Source: Phialophora verrucosa (Eukaryota; Ascomycota; Eurotiomycetes; Chaetothyriales; Herpotrichiellaceae). From it: 64,000 nt of DNA. A model generated the notes under the pieces. It did not search any database, was not told the DNA's origin, and worked only from the letters and a program-made list of their open reading frames with translations. Each line of letters begins with the position of its first letter. Within the stretch, counting starts at the first letter, position 1. The stretch is from positions 1,984,001 through 2,048,000 of the forward strand of contig MSED01000006.1 of NCBI GenBank assembly GCA_002099365.1. Reading direction: 5' to 3'. Position numbers and translations under genes: made by a program. Of the stretch, positions 32,159-42,065 are shown piece after piece.

Positions 32159-35100
32159 TCATCCCAAAAGCATCTTCTCGATTTCATCACGCCCCCATTC
32201 CTTCGCCAAAACCAGTGCCGATTGACCGTCGTTATCCTCTGCCTCCCTATCTGCACCGGCGTCCAACAGTGTTCTCACCACCTCCTTATGTCCCCATTGC
32301 ACTGCCAGACCGAGTGCTGTGAAACCGCCGTCCGGGATTCCCGGTTCCATTTTTGCTCCTGCTTGCAACAGTATCTTTACCATAGGATCGTAACCTTCGC
32401 TCGCCGCATAAAGGAGTGGCGTCATGCCCGAGTTGTCTGCCGAATTCACATCTGCTCCAGCCCAGATCAGTCGTTCTACCACTGAGTCGGATCCATACCT
32501 GGCAGCCACAATCAAAGGGGTCTCATCTCCCATGCCCTTTCCTTCGCGACAGACTCCGGCATCCAGCAGTATCTCTACGACAGCATCATGCCCTGATATT
32601 GCTGCACCAATGAGAGGGGTTTCTCCCTTGCTTTTATCCCTCGCTTCCAAGTTTACTATCCACTAAAGTTTTAACCACTGCTTCGTGACCATTTCCGGCA
32701 GCGTACCAGAGTGGCGTCCTGTCGAGGTAGTCCTTTGTATCAACGTTTGCCTTGCCAGTCCCTACCAAAAGCCCTACCGCTGACACATGCCCAAACCTCG
32801 CGGCATACGAGAGGGCTGTGGCCTGTTGTGAGTCTCTTGCCTCTACATTAGCCCCCTTTTCCAACAGTAAACGTACCGTCTCCGTACGCCCTCTCTCAGC
32901 CGCCAGTATCAAAGGGGTCTTGAGCCGGAGTGGCTTCGTAGCTTCAATGTCTATGTTTTCGATGTCGAGCAAGAACTTGACTATTTTGTCGTGACCACGC
33001 ATGGCGGCTATTGATAGGGGCGTGTCTTGCTCATAATTGCTGGACTTTACGTACATTTTTTCGACCTCGACCAGTCGCCTGACTACAGCCTCCAGCCCAA
33101 AGGAAGTTGCTACCGTCAGGCGGTTGGTTAAGTAAAGGGAGCCATGCCAGGGACATTTGTAGTATGTCTCCATCCATCGCTCGTGCTTCGAAAATAGTGG
33201 ATCGCAAAGGGAGGCTGCGGAGGCTGCTAATTCCTCGTTGAATGATATTCCAGCTTGGCCGAAGTGAGCGATCCAGTAGCGAGAGGAATAATTCATTAAG
33301 GCCTTCCCGCCGGTCTCCTGTATGTCAGACAGAAGGTACCAAATGGTTCTCTCGGCCAGAATCCGATGTGACACCTGAGGGTCTAAGGATTCCTCCCAAT
33401 TGAGTTGACCGCCCTGGCGATCCGGTGAAGAAGGTTTCTTCACCAAAAATTCTCTGGCTGTCTGATGAAGTAGATATACGCGCTGGTCTACAACGACGAC
33501 AAACAGCCCACAAAGATCTCGAAGTGTGACTCGAAAACGGTCCACTGGCTGGAGTTCTTTATCGATGTCGTGAAATGTTTTGTGAGTTGGTTCAATCGCA
33601 AGAATCATAGCCATTTCGTTCAGTGACAACGGTCTCTCCGCACAGAGGACGGCATGGAGGAGCATCCGAGCCTTTGACGGATTTGAGCTTCTATTCAGAA
33701 TCTTGTTGTAAGCTTCGTTCACGGTTTGAGGGATGCTGCTTGTTGCTCTTTCGACGTTCCCTCTCGTAAATTCGTCGAGTTGCTCGATGAAATCAAGGAT
33801 GAGATGGACCCAGAGATATGTACGTTGGGGGTTTTCAGTCAGCCGTTGTTCGAGAGAAGAAACCTCGCCAAACTGCAGATCCCTACGGTCACCGATCTCC
33901 TTGATCCTGCTCTTGATAACGATATCTATTTCTCTGGATATCTTCTTGACCTCGTCCTCATTTTCGCCGCTCAAATGGATGGATGGAAGACGGCTCTCCA
34001 GGGGGCGAAATCCACGTTGGATGCTACCGTAGGGTCTGCTCGTACATAGGAACTTGAGATTCCGATACTTGGGTCCGTTCGAATACATGCTAGTGAGAGC
34101 GCCGATGAGCTCGCGGCGGTGGGTTTCTTGGCATTCATCCAAAGCGTCGAGGACACAAACAATTTCCCCAGCATCGTTGTCGGCGACCGCGTCGATGAAA
34201 ACATCCCATAAATCGTTGAACGATGCAGTGAACATGTGTCCATCCCTTTCGCTTTTTTCGAGAACCGAGTCACGCAGCAATCTTGGCTTTTCCATGAAAA
34301 GCTGACGGAGAATGGAGCAGAGAGCATTTGCGGAGCTTTTCTGGTCGGGGAAGTCATCCTTGAAGAAGAAGTAGCAAGTAGTTCGTGTGGCGGATGTTGG
34401 AATGACCTGGTCCACCAGGTACTTTGACAATACCGACTTTCCGGCTCCTGGGTCGGCCGTCACCCAGAGAATTCCAAGATCCTGGTTCTCGTTCCATGAC
34501 TTGAAACGGTCGTGGCCTGTGAACCACTCGCACGTTCCAGGTTCGCGCTCTCGGTTCCTGTCCTTGCGGTCCTTGTAAGGACAGGTGTAGAGCGTTTTAA
34601 AGAATTTCCTCAGTCTCTTGTCGTGGTCCGTTGTCTCTTGCCAAACGCGTTGCCGGTCTTGAGCCCCTTCCATCTTTCCAAACCATTGTTTCATCTGCAC
34701 AGAATCAATGTCACCGGTGAATTTCCTGGCTTGTGTCTCGGACCCTTCAATATCTTTCAAGAGCCCAGTCCACATGCCATGTCCTGTTATACCCTTCCAC
34801 GTTTGAACTATCGACCGATGCCGCAGATGACAAACCGCACGAGCTTGGAATTCCAGGATCTGTGAGTACAGTTCTGTCAAAGTCGATTCAAATTCCTGTT
34901 GGAATTTTGTCGCTTCCTGTGGGTTCAGGATGGAAAGACGTGCGTTCGACCGGTAGAGTTTCTCCATGACGGGAAGACGGCAAATCAATGTGGAAGTGGT
35001 GTGCAGGCCCTCAACAATGGCGGACTCTTGCTCTTTGGCGGTGACGAGAATCTATGGAAAAATGAGCATATCCAATTCGACTTCGTCCGACAAATTCTAA

Positions 35101-35692
35101 AAGGCATCGTGCAAACACTCACCGCGAGAATCACCGTTGCTCCCGCACACGCAAGAGCCGCGGGCGGACACGAAGAGGCTGCGGTATTGATAAGGTCTTT
35201 GACTGATAGAATGGCTTTGAAGGACCTCTGGAACAGATCCGCTACATCTCGTGTATACTCTCCAACCTGGAACTTCCACTTCTTGTCCTCCAGTTCCTTC
35301 GTTTCGACATCGATGAGTTGGCACAGCTGTTTGTGTCGATCATGGCCGTCGGCGGGCTCGAGCTTTGAATCCAGCCGTTGCCCCAGGATTGCCAAGTAGT
35401 CCTCGAACACTTTCTTCTTCTCCGGATCACATTTCAATGCTTCTTCAGCTCTTGCCCACAAGTCATCAGTCGCCTGGAGTGGTGGCGTGGGGGTTGCCTG
35501 CCTAGCCGCTCCCGCGGCAAGGCCAGAGCCATTAGACGAAGATACTTGTCGTTCTTCTGCATCAGTTCCGGATTTAAAGAGGCGGAGGCTGAGTCTCGAT
35601 GGGCTCTTGAACTTCGACCTCGACTTTGAATTCTCGGCTTGGCTGGCTCCAGAGCGTGATCCAGGTATCTTCAGCCTGTCTAACGCCGGCAT
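32159..35692 (-). pseudogene. NLR-like STAND protein (NACHT_N-like - NACHT - ankyrin), frameshifted
   Basis: Exon 1 is complement(35123..35692), ATG at 35692 with an in-frame TAG upstream. After a 71-bp intron, exon 2 begins at 35051. Residues ~75-250 look like the NACHT_N domain of fungal NWD-type NLRs (LWARAEEALKCDPEKKKVFEDY). The NACHT NTPase has the P-loop DPGAGKS and Walker B VLDALDEC, followed by a helical region ending LLHQTAREFL. Then come about four ankyrin repeats. The frame ends at a TAA at 32634 (995 aa), but the ankyrin array continues in another frame from about 32650 to 32159 with four more intact repeats. A 1-nt or 2-nt slip near 32640-32655 separates them, and no intron explains it. 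The family acts in heterokaryon incompatibility and non-self recognition. The 995-aa product might still signal. It is head-to-head with the Sro7-type gene across 557 bp. Confidence 0.88.
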
Positions 35693-36249
35693 CTTGCCCT
35701 CAAAGCAACTCGGCAAGGCACTGCGCTCGAGCTGCTAGATTGAAATATATGATGGCAATGCGTAACTGAGCACTCTGCAAGACAGAACAATCGATTTGGG
35801 CCTCATCAACAATGGCATTGATTCCATCAGGCTAAGGCAGACGTGGCATTGCGGGGCAAATCCAGCCTAGCCGCTGTTGGGCCTTAGCGACCCAACCTTC
35901 CCTAGGCAGCTGTGAGTTCTACCACCTTATACACCAGTGCTAGATCTCTGACAGTGGAATCCCGGCCTGGCATCCTGGCGGTCTGCTGCAAATACGGATC
36001 CAGAAGTTGGATGTTTAAACGCCGAGCTTCCAAATCGCTGATTGGGCAAGCGTGTCCGTTGGCAAGGCTGAGGCGAGGCTGACGCCAAGATGAGATGACG
36101 TCGCCTCAGATCCACCCTTGAAACCGCCCGCCGACTGTCAACCTCGTGCGCCCTCAGCCTCGAGGTCCAGCTGTCTGTCTCACTGCATGCGGCAGAAGAC
36201 TTTGTGACCTGCTTCCGGTCATGCGAATGCTATCGGCCCTCTGCACGCC
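35693..36249. promoter_or_regulatory. 557-bp bidirectional promoter between NLR and Sro7-like genes
   Basis: The two start codons face away from each other across this spacer, so it must carry both promoters and leaders. Only short shadow ORFs are present and no TATA box is obvious. Confidence 0.55.
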
Positions 36250-39200
36250 ATGGCGCACTTCCTTCGAGGCAAGCAGGCTGGGATCCAGGGCGATTTGTCG
36301 GCTGGTGTCACGCCAGAGGCCTTCATGCTAGACGATGTATGTCCTCCCCGTGCTGCAGCTGCTACCGGACAGGAGAGACTGACCGCTTCCCAAGTTCGCG
36401 CGCTACGGTATCAACTCGCAGATATCTGTCCTTGCCTATAACGCAGTGCAATCCCTCCTCGCCGTCGGTACCAACGAATCCTCATTCGGGCCTGGTATCG
36501 TCTATGTCTTCGGCCAGAAACGAGTCTGCGTGACATTTGCTCCTCCGCGACGCTCCTCCATTCGAGATATCCAGTTTTGCGCCGACAGACTCATCATACT
36601 GGACAGCAAGAACGATGTCAGTGTCTTCAACCTCGAATCGAAGCATTTACAAGCCAACTATACGCCTCCCGGTCATGTCACTGCCATCCTCACCGATCCG
36701 AGTCTAGACTACGTTTTCTCTGGATTGCAAAATGGTGGGTGGCGCCAAGGCCGGATGTGCGAGCGAGGATAGCGAGGCTGACAACACGGCAGGAGATATT
36801 GCGGCATTTGACCTCGATCGCGAGAATATAACGGCCTTCAAGATCCCAAATCTCTGGCGCGAGCGCAATCCCAGGGCGCGGATACTACCAATAGTGTCGA
36901 TGCAGTTCCACCCTAAGGATATTGGCACGCTGCTCATCGGTTATTCCGAAGGGGCCGTCATCTATTCATTCAAGCAAAACAAGGCTGTCAAGTTCTTCCA
37001 ATATGAAATTCCCCGTGGTGCTCGCGGCGGAGACGCAGATCCCGCGACCATAAACAAAGTGAGGTACCCTCGTCTTACACACGCACTGTGGCATCCAACC
37101 GGCACATTCATACTGACAGCCCACGACGACTCGAGCTTGGTATTCTGGGATCCTCGTGACGGAAGAGTTGTTCATGCCCGGACCATCGAGGAAACGGACG
37201 TCAACGTTCCGGGAGCAGGTTCATCGCGTCAAGAACTTCCCAGAAGCCCCATAACCCCTCTGAGCCCGAGCTTTGGAGGTACTGTCAAGGAGCCCTATTT
37301 CCACATAGCATGGTGCTCGAAACAGAATCCCGATGACACAGGTCTGCTTCTGGCTGGTGGTTCTCCGACAACGAATCCAACCCGAGGTCTGACCTTCATT
37401 GAGCTCGGGCCAACGCCAAACTATCAGACATCGACTTGGGATTTCCTGGCAGGCCACTTTCGAAATCCCAGACGAATACACGTCCTCCCGACCCCGGCTA
37501 CCGCTTCGATCAACACATTCCTTCTAATTCCCCGCTCGTCTCCCCATTTCACAGGCTCTCACGACCCTATAGCAGTCATAACAGCACTGTCGTCTGGTGA
37601 AGTCATCACGCTCAGCTTCCCTTCTGGACATCCCATTACACCTACCAATCAACTCCACGTCTCTTTGTCATTCGTGCACCCGTTTGTGACTAAAACAGCA
37701 CTGGCGTTTGTTGACCGAACCAGATGGCTCGGTATGCGCGAAATTCGCCAACACGGCCCACATTTCTTGACGGGTGGTGCGGAAGGAATAAAACCTCTTA
37801 AACGACACGAAAACAGAAACGTCGTCCAAGCAGCACATGCTGATGGCACCATTCGATTATGGGATGCTGGGCACGGCGATGTTATTGAGAACCCGGGCGT
37901 AATTCAAGTGGACTTGGGCAGGGCTGTAGGTCGCTGGGACCAGCTCGAAGTCACGCAGATGAGCATGTCAGGAGCGACTGGAGAGCTATCAGTTGGTTTG
38001 AAGTCAGGCGAACTAGTCGTCTTCCGGCTCAACCAGAATCAGTTTGCAGGAAATCCTCCTTCAGCTCCAGGCCCAAACGAAGGACCAGGAAAAATGCAAG
38101 ATATCAGCAAGCGAGCAGACCCGGGTCTAAAGGAGGGCCTGTTACCACTAACCATGACAAATGATCAGCAAGGCCCGATCACTGCTTTGCAGCATGCGGA
38201 CGTTGGCTTTGTGGCTGCAGGTTATGCGGCAGGTGGAGTGACTATAGTGGATCTTCGAGGTCCAGCTATCATCCATACTGCTGTGTTGTCTGAAATGGTC
38301 GCCGGAAGTCATCGTCGAGGTAGTATCAGGCGATCGGCAGCCGCCGCTCCATCATCGGAATATCCCACGGCAATGGAGTTTGGGATCTTGACCTTGGATG
38401 GCGACGGTGAGTGCTTTGGACGGTGTGTTCCGGAACGTACTGACTATGGCAGACTACTCCTCGCTCGCCCTCTTTGTTGGCACGTCTCGCGGTCGCGTTG
38501 CTACTTTCAAGATCCTGCCATCCCCGACCGGCCGATACTCTGCTCAATTTGCAGGCGTGGCAAAGATCTCCGACGACCGAGTCATCTCGCTGTGTCCAAT
38601 CGACTCTCATACAGGTGCCCCAGCATATGCTTCCGGACACGCAATGGGCGGGTTGCAGTCCGGTCGCAAAGTCGACGGTGTTCTCGTGGCAGTGACGGTC
38701 TCATCAGCCCATATCTTTCGCCCCGCGTCCGCAAAGGGAGCCTCCAAATCCTTCGACAACTATCTCTGCGACTCGGCCACAGTAGCTCGCTACGAAGACC
38801 GTGGCTATGCGCTCGTTGGTCTCTTCGGCGACGGCGCTGCCCGAGCATTTTCCATCCCCGCACTGAAAGAAATCGCAAGCACAAGGGTAAACCATCTCCT
38901 GGACACAAAACGATTTGGTGATGCGATCATTACTCCTACTGGTGATATATTAGGCTGGGCCGGACCAAGCGAGCTTGCCATAGTTAACGTCTTTGGCTGC
39001 GGCACGTCCCTCCCACCTAGCACAGATCGTCTGTACGATGCTACGAAAACCGTCCCTCCTCGACCTACCATCAGTAATCTGCAATGGATCGCCGGTACCC
39101 AATACATTACACCTTCCGACATGGACATCTTGATTGGGGGCCCCGACCGACCACCTTCTAAGAGAATGTTGGCCGAGATGCGTGCCGCTCAGGAAGCCGA

Positions 39201-39447
39201 GTTTGAACGACAGCGTGACGCAGCACGCACGGGCCGGGCGCCGAAACCGGATCAGAACCAAGAAGGCTACTGGGCATACATGCAACGACAGATTCAAGAG
39301 AGGACAGAGAACCTGGGCCTGGCCGGGGATAGTCTCGACAGGGCTGCCGAGAGTAGTTCCAGCTGGAGCCAAGGGGTGGATAAGTTTGTGGCCAAGCAGA
39401 AGCGAGCGGCGGCATTGGGGTTCATTGGAAGTAAATTGGGTTTATAA
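36250..39447 (+). CDS. SRO7: Sro7/tomosyn (Lgl-family) exocytosis regulator
   Basis: Exons are 36250..36336, 36395..36734, 36793..38406 and 38453..39447, giving 1011 aa (introns 58, 58 and 46 bp). The N-terminus MAHFLRGKQAGIQGDLSAGV and the repeated WD-like blades (for example LQNGDIAAFDLDRE, HPKDIGTLLIGYSEGAVIYSF, ALWHPTGTFILTAHDDSSLVFWD) are those of the double beta-propeller Lgl/tomosyn/Sro7 family. The second and last splice junctions are fixed because they restore QNGD and DGDDYSSLALFVG. The C-terminal ~60 residues (from WAYMQRQIQERTENLG to FIGSKLGL) form an R-SNARE-like coil with a DRA at the expected zero layer, so it is closer to tomosyn/fungal Sni2 than to tail-less yeast Sro7. Family members bind the plasma-membrane SNARE Sec9 and Rab Sec4 and control fusion of secretory vesicles at growth sites. 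Confidence 0.92.
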
Positions 39448-39744
39448 AAATGAGCGGCCGGGGGGACACATTATGATTAAATGAGCAAGGCGAATTCGTG
39501 AATGTGGATAGAAGTGGATCAATCGGTACGTCCAAATCAGCCTCCTTGACCAGAGAAACAAGAGAAGATCAGCTTGTCAATCCGATAAACTGCAAAGTGT
39601 CGTGGACATCTACGATGGAGTCGGTCATCGCATTCCGTGCTGGCGCATCTTCGGCTAGGATCACAGGTTCTGGCATCGTCGTCCAGAACTCGTATCACCT
39701 TTACTCAATTTCTAGACCAGTGGCCCTCGCGTTTGGGGAAACCG

Positions 39745-39925
39745 CTACTTGTTGTTCTTCCGAATAGCGGTCTTCCACCGTGATCGCCAGGACTTCTGAT
39801 TTTCCCATAGCAGTTTCTCGGTTTCTTCAATATATGCCCAGCAAGGTTCGCCCGGTTGAACATCACGAGAGCGCCAACGGTATCCAGATGGGACTGTCTT
39901 GCGTCGCCGGACTTGCTCGCTTTCA
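39745..39925 (-). CDS. Possible terminal exon of a small unrecognised gene
   Basis: After a canonical acceptor (actcagtcag, rc of 39926-39935), the minus strand is open to a TAG at 39745. It encodes a compact, aromatic, charged tail (PGEPCWAYIEETEKLLWENQ, then KSWRSRWKTAIRKNNK). A perfect gtaagt donor lies 81 bp upstream (rc of 40001-40006), and its preceding frame joins in phase. That upstream frame hits a stop at about 40230 without an ATG, so the 5' end is unresolved. It could be a relic, a gene with a further 5' exon, or chance. Confidence 0.25.
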
Positions 39926-40754
39926 CTGACTGAGTGATGGAGTAATCGAGATTGACAGGCCGTCTATTTTGGCCTACAGGTATAGAACACATCATGGAGG
40001 ACTTACTTAGCTAATCTGACGTGTCCTGATATGTTCTTTGTGAAGGCAAGTCTGGAGCAGCGAAGTCGACCGACCTTTAGACAAAGACCACTCCGGCCGA
40101 GGAGAGACGAGGGAGGAGGTCCAAGCGTCTTCGACAACAATGCCCTGTTGTCAGTGTTGCGGCAACCGCTTCCAGAAGGAGATCTGATGACACCATCGCC
40201 GTCACCGTCACCACCGCATTGTTCTCATACACAAACGGCGACGCCCGTGAAAGGAAAAGGGATGGCGCGGAAATTCGATCAGATGGAAAATCGACATGAC
40301 GGGGGCCACCAGTCAACACATTCATTGACCAGAGAGGCCTGGGGGTACGAGGAAGAATAGAAGATCCAGCCATTGTATGCACACCTCTGCGTCTTTCATT
40401 GTTCATTCATTCCTGCAGTCTCGAACGGGCGCCGGATCCGGCAGTCTTCTCTCGGTGGGATTCACAGGCTCCGTTGCTTCGCAAGTTCATCGCATTGCTT
40501 TATGTCTGTTCACTTCACTGCGATGCTTTGTCATGTCGGTCGTTCGTTCTCTGTGAGCCCTGCCGCCCTACCTACCTGACACTCTAGACTTTGATCTGAG
40601 TGAGGAGGTTGAGCTCGCTTGTTTCGATCTGATAGTGGCTCTCACTCTCACTCAAGTGACTTTTGTGAGTACTGTTTGAAAGCTGGAGCTTAAAACCACG
40701 CATCCAAGCGAACGAATCTTGCTCTAAGTCAAAGTTCCTGTAGCCTGTCCAGTT

Positions 40755-40773
40755 CAGATCAGATCAGATCAGA
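40755..40773. repeat. Short tandem repeat (cagat)n in a 5' leader
   Basis: Nearly four copies of the 5-mer cagat lie 64-82 bp before the start codon at 40837. They overlap GATC sites and may vary in copy number. Confidence 0.75.
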
Positions 40774-40836
40774 CCCCGAGAGTCGGAATCCCAGCTCACT
40801 CGAACATCTATTCACCCACCGAAAAAAAAAACCACC

Positions 40837-41799
40837 ATGGAGAACAAAATTAAGAAACTGGTTCGCCAGCTGTCGACTCGCACAAAAACACCGCGCGCCC
40901 CTGCTGTCGCGACCAGTGCAGGCTCTCCAGGGAACGAGGCCGAGTCCCCGCGAAAGAGTCCGCTGACGAGTCCCATCCCGCCCAACACGGTGATTCACTT
41001 CCCGAAATGTCCGCACACCACACCCCCGACGCCTCGACCCGCATGCATGCCCTGCGTGTTGAGGACCCAGATCAGCGAGATATCTCCTCCCGCAGTGGCG
41101 GAGTTGGCGACTGGCGTGGAGGACCTCGCGATCACGGACTTGGGTCCAGCACCGGCATCGGAATTCAAGGAAGCCATTGTGCCTGCTGGAATGGCCGGGC
41201 CAGACCAGGACGAGCAGAAGCATGAGCGCGACGACGACGACGACGAAAAGGCCTCCGCGGCCACCGCCACCGCCACCGCCACTGCCACGGAAGAAAGCAA
41301 GCGGGTCCAAGTCAAACAATACTTGTCCACCCCCGCGCGCTGTCTCGACTGTTCGCTCTCCCTGGCGCGCGGGCGCGAAGCCTACGCCCGTGACTGCGGC
41401 GCCGCGGCATTGCGCGAGCGCGAACTCCGGCTCGTGGAGCTGAGCTCCGCGGCAAAAGCGGTCTGCCAGGTGGCGCGGGTCAAGAACGCCGCACTGGGCC
41501 GGTCGGACGGCCATCTCGCGAAAGAGGACATGGCGGTGTTGGACAAGATCGAGGCCGAGGAGGCGGTCTTGCGGGCGGAAATGGCCGATCAGAGGGCCGC
41601 GGTCGAAACGGAGGTGCGGGCCATTTGGGCCGACGTGCAGCGGGAGTGGGAGGGCGGCATCCGGGAGATCGTGCGAGGTGATGGGACGGGCGAAGCGGAG
41701 GAGAGATGTGTTTTTGTGGTGCGTCGAGGGGAGGGAGAGCGCACAGAGGGGGAAGAGCCGGATAGACTACAGGTGCGGTGGGTTCCGAACGAGGGTTGA
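40837..41799 (+). CDS. Unrecognised 320-aa protein with CxxC pairs and a coiled-coil
   Basis: A single exon opens with a strong start context (A-tract, ccaccATGG). The N-terminal ~140 residues are disordered, Pro/Ser/Thr-rich and basic. They are followed by an acidic run (five Asp) and an Ala-Thr dipeptide repeat encoded by gccacc copies. Cysteines occur as FPKCPH, CMPC and CLDC, a spacing that could bind zinc but is not a known finger. From about residue 175 to 285 the sequence is Ala/Glu/Arg-rich with a heptad-like pattern, and a coiled-coil or long helix is likely. Codon choice is strongly GC-rich. The antisense strand has a long open frame (40759-41514) that is a shadow of the GC-rich codons. 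No family is recognised. The gene lies between the Sro7-like and HET genes. Confidence 0.6.
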   Translation: MENKIKKLVRQLSTRTKTPRAPAVATSAGSPGNEAESPRKSPLTSPIPPNTVIHFPKCPHTTPPTPRPACMPCVLRTQISEISPPAVAELATGVEDLAITDLGPAPASEFKEAIVPAGMAGPDQDEQKHERDDDDDEKASAATATATATATEESKRVQVKQYLSTPARCLDCSLSLARGREAYARDCGAAALRERELRLVELSSAAKAVCQVARVKNAALGRSDGHLAKEDMAVLDKIEAEEAVLRAEMADQRAAVETEVRAIWADVQREWEGGIREIVRGDGTGEAEERCVFVVRRGEGERTEGEEPDRLQVRWVPNEG

Positions 41800-42065
41800 A
41801 ACGGTTGAAGGGGGGTGCATTGGGTAGATGAAGGCGTCGTCGGTCAATACCATTATCTCTTCTATATCATTTGATATGCATCGGACCGGCGCTGGATTGT
41901 TAGTGGTAGACACAGAACGGGAGATTTTCCCCCTGAGGGCTTCACGCTGATACATATTGCACAGGTGCGTCGTAACACATAGAATGAAAACGATTCATTA
42001 CTCATGCCCTCATGTCCTCATGTCTTCATATCCTCATACTCGACTCTTGAAATAGTCTTTCGCTC

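Larger units (their letters stand above)
39448..40836. other. Intergenic region with one tentative exon
   Basis: 1.39 kb upstream of the next plus-strand gene. It contains the tentative minus-strand exon at 39745-39925, listed separately. From 40370 on it is pyrimidine-rich and ends in an A10 tract directly before the start codon of the next gene. Confidence 0.45.

Noticed and set aside
40759..41514. 251-codon minus-strand ORF
   Set aside because: Shadow of the GC-rich plus-strand gene, which has the better start context and composition. It lacks any recognisable motif.
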